From an uncultured Desulfovibrio sp. (lineage in GTDB: Bacteria; Desulfobacterota; Desulfovibrionia; Desulfovibrionales; Desulfovibrionaceae), in NCBI RefSeq assembly GCF_910584445.1, contig NZ_CAJUBO010000016.1, forward strand, positions 10,913 through 61,916: a stretch of 51,004 bases of DNA, given 5' to 3'. A model generated the notes under the pieces. The model worked only from the letters and a program-made list of their open reading frames with translations, was not told the origin of the DNA and did no database searches. Below, in pieces: positions 16,801 to 24,331 of this stretch. A program made the translations under genes and the position numbers. How positions within the stretch are numbered: position 1 is the first letter of the stretch; each line of letters begins with the position of its first letter.

Positions 16801-18798
16801 TCAGAAATCCGCCGGATTGGCGCGGAGCCAGAGCTGGAGCACCATGAGCGTCCACAGGGGCTTACGCAGGTCCGCGCGGCCCGAGCAGTGGGCGTCCACA
16901 AGGGCGCGCACGGCGGCCGGGGCGAACAGGCCCTGGGCCGCCAGCGCCCGCTCGCCGAGCAGGTCTTCCATGAGCGGCCGCAGCTTGCCCCTGAGCCATT
17001 CCGCCACCGGGATCTGGAAGCCGCGCTTGTTGCGGTGCAGGATCTCGGGCGGCAACAGCCCGGCAAAGGCCTTTTTGAGCAGGTACTTGCGCCTGAAGCC
17101 ATGCAGGCGCAGGCCCACGGGCAGGCGCGCCGCGAATTCGGCCACATCCCTGTCCAGAAAGGGCGCGCGCACTTCCAGCGAGTGGAGCATGGAGCAGCGG
17201 TCCACCTTGACGAGGATGTCATCCAGCATGAACTGGCGCACATAGACATGGAAGGCGCGGGCCAGCGGCGTTGCCGCGTCCCGGGGCAGCCAGTGTTCGT
17301 ACTGGCGGCGGGTGGGCGCGAACAGCGCTTCCGGCCGCAGGGCGTCGTTGCCGCCATGGCGGCCCAGCCACGCCGGGTCCAGAAGTGTGGCCTGAAGCTC
17401 CGGCCCGAGAGCGGTGAGCAGGGTCTGGACGCGCAGCCAGTCCGGCGCGGCGGCCCCGCGCAGAAAGGTCTCGCACGCCAGGCGCGGGTTGATGTAGCCC
17501 GCGGACGCCGGCAGCCGGCGGACCAGCGGCTCGATGACGCCCCGCCGCAGCCAGCCGGGCAGGGCATTGTAGCGTTGGGCGATCCTGTAGCCGATGTAGT
17601 GTTCGTAGCCGGCCCACAGCTCGTCCGCGCCGTCGCCGCCCAGGGCCACGGTCACGCGCTCGCGCGCCACGCCGGAGAGCAGCCAGGTGGGCGCGCAGGA
17701 GGCGTCGGCCATGGGCACGTCCATCCGGCTCACGATGCCGGGAAGTTCCTCCGCGCATTCCGCCGCCGAAAGGATGCGCTCATGGTGATCCGTGCCAAAG
17801 GCCGAGGCCGCGAGGCGCGCATAGCGCGATTCATCGTAGCTCGCCTCCTCGAAGCCAATGGAGAAGCTCATGACCGGGGAGGAGGATTCGCGGGCCATGA
17901 GTCCGGCCACGATGGAGGAGTCGATGCCGCCGGAAAGGAAAACGCCCAGGGGCACATCGCTCACCAGGCGGCGGCGCACGGCGGTCGCCAGCAGCCGTTC
18001 CAGCTCGAGGCAGAGTTCAGTCTCGTCTCCGGGCGCCGCGGCCGCGGGCATGGGCAGGTCCCAGTAGCGCGCGGGCCGGGGCGCCGCCGCGTTCCCGGCC
18101 TCCAGGAGCAGGAAATGCGCGGGTTCCAGGCTGCGGACCTCGCGGTACATGGTCTGCGGCGTGGGCACATATTCATAGGCAAGGTAGCGCATGAGGGCCG
18201 TGGCGTCGAGGTGGAGGCCAAGGGGCAGAAAGTCCGGCCACGCGCCCTCCTGCCCGTCCGGCGCGGCGGCCGCCGGTTCGGGCCGCCCCAGCAGGGCCAG
18301 GGCGGAAAGCTCGGAAGCGAAGCAGAAGACGCCGTTCTGCAGGGTATAGAAAAAGGGCTTCTTGCCGAAGCGGTCGCGGGCGCAGAAGAGGCGGCGGCGC
18401 GGCCCGTCCCAGAGGGCAAAGGCGAACATGCCCTCGAAACGGTCCAGGCAGGACTCGCCCCAGGCGGCATAGGCCGCGAGCACAAGCTCCGTGTCCGATT
18501 CCGTGCGGAACGTGACGCCCCGGGCGCCCAGCTCGCGCCGCAGCTCCCGGAAATTGTAGATCTCGCCGTTGTGCACCACGCAGAGCCTGCCGTCCGCGCT
18601 GAGCATGGGCTGGCTGCCGCCCGCAAGGTCGATGATCGAGAGCCGCCGGTGACCCAGGGCCACCGGGCCATGGCGCCAGAAGCCCTCGCCGTCCGGCCCG
18701 CGGCAGGCCATGCTGTCGGTCATGGTCCTGAGCGCGCGCCCGACGCCCGGGGGCAGGGGGCTGCCGTCCAGGCGCAGGATGCCGGCTATGCCGCACAT
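16801..18798 (-). CDS. asnB: asparagine synthase (glutamine-hydrolysing)-like amidotransferase
   Basis: A 665-residue cytoplasmic enzyme. Cys2 of MCGIAGIL is the glutaminase nucleophile; the GATase II domain covers about 2-215 (RGPDGEGFW, HNGEIYN, SDTELVL, ARDRFGKKPFFY). The synthase domain covers about 240-640, with the pyrophosphatase loop SGGIDSS (289-295) and the Asp-rich ALGGDGADELWAGY. Domain order and length fit AsnB, including those in exopolysaccharide clusters that amidate a sugar acid or peptide. The gene starts 13 nt inside the upstream glycosyltransferase gene and ends the leftward operon, so a role in tailoring the glycan or lipid is likely, though plain asparagine synthesis is possible. 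Confidence 0.92.
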   Translation of the reverse strand: MCGIAGILRLDGSPLPPGVGRALRTMTDSMACRGPDGEGFWRHGPVALGHRRLSIIDLAGGSQPMLSADGRLCVVHNGEIYNFRELRRELGARGVTFRTESDTELVLAAYAAWGESCLDRFEGMFAFALWDGPRRRLFCARDRFGKKPFFYTLQNGVFCFASELSALALLGRPEPAAAAPDGQEGAWPDFLPLGLHLDATALMRYLAYEYVPTPQTMYREVRSLEPAHFLLLEAGNAAAPRPARYWDLPMPAAAAPGDETELCLELERLLATAVRRRLVSDVPLGVFLSGGIDSSIVAGLMARESSSPVMSFSIGFEEASYDESRYARLAASAFGTDHHERILSAAECAEELPGIVSRMDVPMADASCAPTWLLSGVARERVTVALGGDGADELWAGYEHYIGYRIAQRYNALPGWLRRGVIEPLVRRLPASAGYINPRLACETFLRGAAAPDWLRVQTLLTALGPELQATLLDPAWLGRHGGNDALRPEALFAPTRRQYEHWLPRDAATPLARAFHVYVRQFMLDDILVKVDRCSMLHSLEVRAPFLDRDVAEFAARLPVGLRLHGFRRKYLLKKAFAGLLPPEILHRNKRGFQIPVAEWLRGKLRPLMEDLLGERALAAQGLFAPAAVRALVDAHCSGRADLRKPLWTLMVLQLWLRANPADF

Positions 18799-20165
18799 GG
18801 GTCCGCTCCCTGGCGCGGATGCCCGGCGCGCCAGCGGGCATGCCCTTCCGCGAGGAAGGCGCCCAGGCGGTCCGCATTGGCGTCGGGGTCAAACATTTCC
18901 TTTGCCAGCCGCGCGCCCGCCTGGCCCATGCGGCGCGCCGCGGCGGGATCGGCGGCCAGGCGCAGCACCGCTTCGGCCAGGGCCTCGGCATCGCCCGGCG
19001 CCACCGTGAGTCCGGTCTCGCCATGACGCACCACTTCGGGCAGGGCATTGACCGTGGTTCCCACCACGGGCAGGCCATAGGCCATGGCCTCGATGACGGT
19101 GTTGGGGATGCCGTCGCGCCGGCCCGAGGCATGCACCACGCAGGGCGCGAGAAAAATGTCATGTTCGGCCAGCAGGGCGGGCAGTTCGTTGTGCGAGACC
19201 AGGCCCGGCATGTCCACGTCCCGGCTGAGGCCCAGCTCCGCGCGCAGGTGGCGCAACTTGTCTTCCATGCCGCCCAGGCCCATGACCTTGCCGCCGCCCC
19301 CGGCGAGCGTGAGCCGGAAGTCGAGTCCGCGCTGCTTGAGCAGGGCGCAGGCGCGCAACAGCACGTCAAAGCCCTTGGTCACGTCAAAGCGGCCCACGGC
19401 GAGCAGGCGCAAGGGTCCGGGCACAAAGCGCGCCGTCCCGTCCGTCACGTCCCGGCCGGGCGCGGGCAGGGTCAGCCCGTTATAGACGAGCGCGGTCTTG
19501 CCGCCGGCCTCGCCCCGGCCGAAGGATTCGATGCGGGCCTGATCCGCCGCGTTGTTGGCCCGCACCAGGATCGCGGCGGCGAACTTGTCGGCAAGGTCCG
19601 GGTCGGCGGGTTCCAGATTGTCGCCGCGCGCGGCCGTGGCAAAGGGCAGGCCCGCCAGGGTGGCGGCCACCCAGGCGGCGGTGGCGGCGCCGCGCGGCCA
19701 TGGGGCATAGACCATGTCCATGCCATCCTCGCGGAAGCGGCGCGCCAGGGAAACGCCCGCGCAGAAGGCCCAGAGGTTTTCGCCGAGGATCTCCCAGCTT
19801 TGCCAGCGGCGGCAGCAACTGCGGCGGAACAGGCGCCAGAGCCGCACGGGATGGGTGCAGAGCTGCCGCAGGATCTCCAGGCAGAAGCGCGGCGCGGCCC
19901 GCATGCCGGAGACGCGGGCATGGCCGGCCTTTGCGCGCATTTCCTCGGAGCAGTGGCGCAGATTGCGGCCGTAGAGGGTGTGGACGGTCAGGGGCAGGCG
20001 CTGGCGCAGGGCTTCCACCTCGCGGAAAATGAACGGCTGGGTGAAGAGCGGATACCAGAGCAGCACATAGGCCACATGGGGCAGGCCGGGGGGAAGTGGC
20101 GGCAGGGGCGGTTGGGCGGCCGGAGCATTCCCGGCGTGCCGGCGCCCGCGTGTCGGGGCGTTCAT
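18786..20165 (-). CDS. GT4-type glycosyltransferase (distal copy)
   Basis: A 459-residue GT-B fold enzyme. The N-terminal half has YVLLWYPLFTQPFIFREVE, ENLWAFCAGVSLA and PRGAATAAWVAATLAG; the C-terminal nucleotide-sugar half has LLAVGRFDVTKGFDVLL, PGLVSHNELPALL, SGRRDGIPNTVIEAMAYGLPVV and NGLTL. The EX7E motif ends with the Glu of NTVIEAMAYG. It should add a hexose from a nucleotide sugar to a lipid- or glycan-bound acceptor at the cytoplasmic membrane face. It is clearly paralogous to the gene at 21322-22671: same N-terminal motifs, same order. The start overlaps the deacetylase stop (ATGA) and the end overlaps asnB by 13 nt. Confidence 0.9.
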   Translation of the reverse strand: MNAPTRGRRHAGNAPAAQPPLPPLPPGLPHVAYVLLWYPLFTQPFIFREVEALRQRLPLTVHTLYGRNLRHCSEEMRAKAGHARVSGMRAAPRFCLEILRQLCTHPVRLWRLFRRSCCRRWQSWEILGENLWAFCAGVSLARRFREDGMDMVYAPWPRGAATAAWVAATLAGLPFATAARGDNLEPADPDLADKFAAAILVRANNAADQARIESFGRGEAGGKTALVYNGLTLPAPGRDVTDGTARFVPGPLRLLAVGRFDVTKGFDVLLRACALLKQRGLDFRLTLAGGGGKVMGLGGMEDKLRHLRAELGLSRDVDMPGLVSHNELPALLAEHDIFLAPCVVHASGRRDGIPNTVIEAMAYGLPVVGTTVNALPEVVRHGETGLTVAPGDAEALAEAVLRLAADPAAARRMGQAGARLAKEMFDPDANADRLGAFLAEGHARWRAGHPRQGADPCAA

Positions 20166-21325
20166 GAGCGGGCCTCCGGGGAGGGATGTCTCCAGAAGCG
20201 CGCGGAAGTGTCCGTAGATGGCATCCGGCTGTCCATGCCTTTCCTTTCTACCGTTTTTGGCGGCCTTGTCCAGTCGCCGGCGCCGGCCGGAGCGCTTCCG
20301 GGCCGGAAATCTCCGTGTTCCGCCGCGCGGCGCAGCTCTTCCAGGGTGAGGAAGCGGACGGCGAACGTTGCGTCCAGCCAGTCCAGATAGGCGAGCATTT
20401 TTTCCATGAAGCGGCGCACGGACGCCTCATCCGGCATATGCGGCGCCCCGCCCGGAAAGAGTTCGGAAGAGTGCCAGGTCAGGGAAAGGACGCGCCCGCC
20501 GCGCGCGGCATGGAGCAGGGTGGTGAGCCGCAGGAGCGGGAGCGGATGCTGGACGGGCAAAAGCGCCAGCGCGCCCCAGTGGCGCAGGCTCGCGCGCAGG
20601 GCGGCGCCCGCCCCGCCGGGAAGCGCCCGCGCAAGGCGCGGCAGCCAGGGGAAGAGCGGGGTCACGGTCAGCGGCAGTTCCAGCAGGCGTGTGGTCCCTT
20701 CGCCCACCCAGTAGGGATCGGCGGGCGCGTCGAAATGGTCGGGATCGGCGTTGGCGGACGCGGGTTTTCCGCAGTGGAGCGGGCGCACCGAGGCATCGCA
20801 GCGCACGCCCTGTTCCTCCAGCAGGGGCCAGAGCGGCGCATGCAGGTCCCAGCGGCCCATGCGGAAGGAGGTGAGGGGCGCCCCCTGAAAATCGGCGCCC
20901 GCCCGGAAGAGGGTCGCCAGCTTGGCGGCCATGCATCCGTCCGGCACGGCGGCGGCGGGCACCCGCGCGAGCATGCCGCCGGGCGCGGCGGCGGCTTCCG
21001 GCGTCAGGGGGGGCGTGTTCCAGTGGTGGAGGTGGGCGCCGATCTCCGCGCCGTGGACATCCCTGAGGCGGGCGAGCACGCGCCGGGAATCCGCATCCGC
21101 AAAGACGCTGTGCGCGCAGAAGAGCGTGGGACGGACGCCGCGTTCCAGAAGCGGGGCAAGGCGCGTCAGCGCGGCCGTGTTCCGCACGCCGGGCGCGCGG
21201 CAGGCGTAGCGGCCGCCGAACAGCCCCTCCTCCTCCACATCGAGGCTCAGGACCACCGTGAGGGGGCGCTTTGCCGAAGGCCGCGGTTCCGGCGCGGGAT
21301 GGGGCGTGACCGGCAGGGACATCAT
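20162..21325 (-). CDS. NodB-like polysaccharide deacetylase
   Basis: A 387-residue carbohydrate esterase 4-like protein without signal peptide. The NodB core begins at LTVVLSLDVEEEG, where the paired Asp and acidic residues would bind the metal; EIGAHLHHWNTPPL supplies the two histidines, SFRMGRWDLH the Arg, and LSLTWHSSELFPGG the late catalytic His. It likely removes an N- or O-acetyl group from a sugar, for example GlcNAc on a lipid carrier. The 50-residue basic C-terminal tail is not conserved. Both ends overlap neighbouring glycosyltransferase genes by ATGA, placing it firmly in the same pathway. Confidence 0.87.
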   Translation of the reverse strand: MMSLPVTPHPAPEPRPSAKRPLTVVLSLDVEEEGLFGGRYACRAPGVRNTAALTRLAPLLERGVRPTLFCAHSVFADADSRRVLARLRDVHGAEIGAHLHHWNTPPLTPEAAAAPGGMLARVPAAAVPDGCMAAKLATLFRAGADFQGAPLTSFRMGRWDLHAPLWPLLEEQGVRCDASVRPLHCGKPASANADPDHFDAPADPYWVGEGTTRLLELPLTVTPLFPWLPRLARALPGGAGAALRASLRHWGALALLPVQHPLPLLRLTTLLHAARGGRVLSLTWHSSELFPGGAPHMPDEASVRRFMEKMLAYLDWLDATFAVRFLTLEELRRAAEHGDFRPGSAPAGAGDWTRPPKTVERKGMDSRMPSTDTSARFWRHPSPEARS

Positions 21326-22671
21326 TTTCCGGCGACGGGGCGGGAGCGCACCGCGGTTTCATAAAGGTCGCGCAGGGCGGCGATGTTGCGTTGGCGGTCG
21401 AACATGGTTTCCACAAGGGCGCGTCCGGCGCGGGCCATGGCCTGGGCGCGCTCCCTGTCGGCCAGCATGGAGCGCACGGCGTCGGCCAGGGCCGCCGGGT
21501 CGCGCTGGGGCACGAGCAGGCCGGTCTCGCCGTTGCGGATGACCTCGGCGATGCCGCAGACATCCGTGGCGATGACGGGCATGCCCATGGAAAGGGCTTC
21601 CATGATGACATTGGGGATGCCGTCGCGGTCGCCGTTGCCGTGCACCACGCTCGGCACCACCAGGATGTCATGGGTCTGCATGTAGCGGCGCAGCTCGTCG
21701 TGGGGGACGAAGCCGGGCATCTCCACGCAGTCTTCCAGGCTGAGGCGCCGGCGCAGCCCGGTGAGCTTGCGCCGCCACGCGCCGTCGCCCACGAGGGTCA
21801 GGCGCGCGGGCACGCGTTCGCGCCTGAGCCGCGCCATGGCCGTGAGCAGCTCGGGAAAGCCCTTGGTCCTGGCGAAACGGCCCACGGCCAGCAGGCGATA
21901 GGGCGGCTCCATGGGCATGGCGCACGGCTCACGCTCGGTGAAGGTGAGGCTGTTGTAGATGAGCCGCACCTTGTCTTCCTCCCCCCTGGGGCAGAAACGC
22001 CGCAGCCAGTTCACATTGGCGGCGTTGTTGGTGCGGATGAAGAGCGCGTCGCGGGATTTTTCCCGCAGGAGGCCGTCCTCGGGATAAATATCGCCGGCGC
22101 GGCCCGTGAAGGCAAAGGGGATGCCCGTGAGCCGCGACGCCACCCAGGCCGCCGTGGCCGGCCCGTTGGCCCAGGAGGAATGGATGAGTTCCACCTTGTC
22201 GCGCCGGCAGCACTCGGCCAGGAGGAAACCGGCCATGAAGCACCAGAGATTTTCCCCCAGGGATTCCAGATTCCGCATGCGCCGGAAAAATCCCTCGCGC
22301 AGAAGGCGCAAGACAAGGCCGGGCCGGCGTCTGAGCGCGCGGAAAAAGGCCCCCCAGATGCGGAAAAACGCCCGCATCCCCAAACGCCGCACCGGGCCGT
22401 CATAGGCGCGCATCTCGCGCGAGCAGCCCCTGAACGCCGCGCCGTACATGGTATAGACGTGGATATCCAGCCCCTGCTCGCGCAACTGGACGATCTCGCG
22501 GAAGATGAAGGTTTCGGAGGAGAGCGGAAACCAGAGCAGCACATAGGCCATGACAAGGGGCGCGACGGCCGGCGCATCGGCGGCCGGCGGCCGGGAAGTC
22601 TCCGGGGCGGGTCCGCTCCCTGCGGGGATGGTCCCGGCGGAGGCTGTGGCGGGGGAAGCGACGTTGGGCAT
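21322..22671 (-). CDS. GT4-type glycosyltransferase (proximal copy)
   Basis: A 449-residue GT-B enzyme. After a low-complexity Pro/Ala N-terminus, YVLLWFPLSSETFIFREIV, ENLWCFMAGFLLA and WANGPATAAWVASRLTG appear, as in its paralogue at 18786-20165. The C-terminal half has LLAVGRFARTKGFPELL, PGFVPHDELRRYM, NGDRDGIPNVIMEALSMGMPVI and GETGLLVP. It probably transfers a sugar to a membrane-bound acceptor. I chose the ATG at 22671, which has GGAG 8 nt upstream; an in-frame ATG at 22713 has none. The gene lies 122 nt after the oxoamine synthase gene and overlaps the deacetylase gene by ATGA. Confidence 0.9.
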   Translation of the reverse strand: MPNVASPATASAGTIPAGSGPAPETSRPPAADAPAVAPLVMAYVLLWFPLSSETFIFREIVQLREQGLDIHVYTMYGAAFRGCSREMRAYDGPVRRLGMRAFFRIWGAFFRALRRRPGLVLRLLREGFFRRMRNLESLGENLWCFMAGFLLAECCRRDKVELIHSSWANGPATAAWVASRLTGIPFAFTGRAGDIYPEDGLLREKSRDALFIRTNNAANVNWLRRFCPRGEEDKVRLIYNSLTFTEREPCAMPMEPPYRLLAVGRFARTKGFPELLTAMARLRRERVPARLTLVGDGAWRRKLTGLRRRLSLEDCVEMPGFVPHDELRRYMQTHDILVVPSVVHGNGDRDGIPNVIMEALSMGMPVIATDVCGIAEVIRNGETGLLVPQRDPAALADAVRSMLADRERAQAMARAGRALVETMFDRQRNIAALRDLYETAVRSRPVAGK

Positions 22672-22793
22672 GGGGTTCTCCGGCGGGCGGCTTTCCCCGG
22701 CAGTCAGGGGCATATGCCCGGGCCGGCGCGGGGGACCCGCTTCCGGCGGCGTGGCCGGGCAGGGCGGCACAGGAGCGGAGCGCGGGCGCCCTT

Positions 22794-24086
22794 TCAGTTC
22801 CCGGCGCCGTGGGCCGCCTGGAACTCGGCCACCAGGGCCTTGGCCTTGGGCAATTCCTCGACCACGGCATCCACGGCGGTACGCACATGCTCTTCGGTGT
22901 GCGAGGCGGAAATGAAGAAACGCAGGCGCGCCGTGCCTTCCTTGACCGCCGGGAAGGAGATGGGCATGACATAGATGCCGCGCTTGAAGAGCGCCTGGGA
23001 CAGGAAGCCGGAAACCATGGAGTCGCCGACGATGACCGGCAGCACGGCATAGCCCTGGGCCGCGCCCGTATCCAGCCCCTTGCTCTGGGCGTAATGGAGG
23101 AAATACTGGCTGATGGCCTGGAGACGGTGGACGCGTTCCGGCTCGCGGAGCATGATGTCCAGGGCCTTGTGGCAGGCCGTGGCGATGACCGGGGGCATGC
23201 CCACGCTGAAGACGAAGCCCGGCGAGCCGTATTTGAGGAAGCGGACCAGGTCGGCCCGGCCGGCGATGAAGCCGCCGCAGCCGCACATGGATTTGGAGAG
23301 CGTGCTCATCCACATGTCCACATCCGTGGGGTCGATGCCGAAATATTCGCGCGCGCCGCGTCCGGTCTTGCCAAGCACGCCCAGGGAGTGGGCCTCGTCC
23401 ACCAGGAGCATGCAGTCGTACTTTTTCTTCAGCTCGATGATGCGCGGCAGGTCCGGGATGTTGCCGTCCATGCTGAACAGGCCCTCGGTGACGATGATGG
23501 CGTACTTGTGCTGGGCGCGGTGCGCCTTGAGCATCTCCTCCAGGGCGTCGCAGTCGTTGTGCTCGTAGGAATAGCGCGTGGCGCCGGAAAGCCGCGCGCC
23601 CTGCACCAGGGAATTGTGGGCCAGACCGTCGTGGAAGATGGCGTCGCGGGCGCCGTACATGAAGCCCAGGGTGGAGACGTTGGTGGCGTGGCCGCTCACA
23701 TAGACGATGGCGTCCTCCACATCGTAGAGTTCGGCGAAGGCGCGCTCCAGCTCGCGGTGCGGCGGCCGTTCGCCGCCCACCAGGCGGCTGGCCCCGGCGG
23801 AGGTGCCGAAGCGCGCCGCCGTCTCGGCCACCGCGGCCGTGATTTCGGGATGGGCGTTGATATCCAGATAATCGTAGGTGGAAAAATTGATATATTCCTT
23901 GCCATTGATCAGGGTCGTGGCCTTGGCCGCCTGGTCGTGGCAGGCGAACAGCGGATTTTCCAGCCCCATGCCGGCGGCGAGGTCCACCATGCGCTCGAAG
24001 GAGAGCTTGGAGCGCATGCGGTTGAAGCCGGCCCTGCCGTCTGCCTGCTGTCCGGCCTCAGCCGGAGCGGAATGGTCGTTCTTCAT
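22794..24086 (-). CDS. alpha-oxoamine synthase (KAPA synthase/serine palmitoyltransferase family)
   Basis: A 430-residue PLP enzyme that condenses an amino acid with an acyl thioester, releasing CO2 and giving an alpha-aminoketone. Seen: NFSTYDYLDINAHPEI, GTSAGASRLVGGERPPHRELE (the wording usual in PKS-linked members), VSGHATNVSTLGF, EGLFSMDGNIPDLP, VDEAHSLGVLG (Asp230, His233) and the PLP lysine Lys265 in STLSKSMCGCGG. There is no fused carrier domain, so the acyl group may come from the carrier domain of the divergent protein at 24332-27865. Biotin synthesis (BioF) is less likely since no bio gene is near. ATG start with AGGGA upstream; first gene of the leftward operon. Confidence 0.93.
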   Translation of the reverse strand: MKNDHSAPAEAGQQADGRAGFNRMRSKLSFERMVDLAAGMGLENPLFACHDQAAKATTLINGKEYINFSTYDYLDINAHPEITAAVAETAARFGTSAGASRLVGGERPPHRELERAFAELYDVEDAIVYVSGHATNVSTLGFMYGARDAIFHDGLAHNSLVQGARLSGATRYSYEHNDCDALEEMLKAHRAQHKYAIIVTEGLFSMDGNIPDLPRIIELKKKYDCMLLVDEAHSLGVLGKTGRGAREYFGIDPTDVDMWMSTLSKSMCGCGGFIAGRADLVRFLKYGSPGFVFSVGMPPVIATACHKALDIMLREPERVHRLQAISQYFLHYAQSKGLDTGAAQGYAVLPVIVGDSMVSGFLSQALFKRGIYVMPISFPAVKEGTARLRFFISASHTEEHVRTAVDAVVEELPKAKALVAEFQAAHGAGN

Positions 24087-24097
24087 GCCTTGTCCCT

Positions 24098-24135
24098 TAA
24101 AAGAAAAATATGTCCGGCGCGGAGCTGCTCCGCGC
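24098..24135 (-). promoter_or_regulatory. leader hairpin and T-run before the oxoamine synthase
   Basis: GCGCGGAGC-A-GCTCCGCGC, a perfect 9-bp dyad at 24117-24135, is followed on the minus strand after 6 nt by a T-rich run (24098-24110) and then the AGGGA ribosome-binding site of the synthase gene. It lies wholly in the divergent gap 24087-24331 and could be an attenuator, an operator for both operons, or an RNA that alters translation. No clear promoter hexamers stand out in the rest of the gap. Confidence 0.45.
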
Positions 24136-24331
24136 ATATCCTTCGCCAGGAGAATCGCGGCGGAAATACCCACAACGTTCTATTAAGTCATGTCTAGCGC
24201 AAGCCTTGCCGCAAGGCAAGCCCGGAATGGCGCGGAAGGCCATGGGATGCCGCGGGGCGGCCGGGCTGGACATGGGCCGGGATACGGCCTACCATACCCC
24301 GCCACAGAAAATCCGCCGCAGGACATCGCGC

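Noticed and set aside
22794..24086. Oxoamine synthase as BioF (biotin synthesis)
   Set aside because: No other biotin gene is near, the GERPPHRELE region resembles PKS-linked members, and it is divergent from a carrier-protein gene; not fully excluded.
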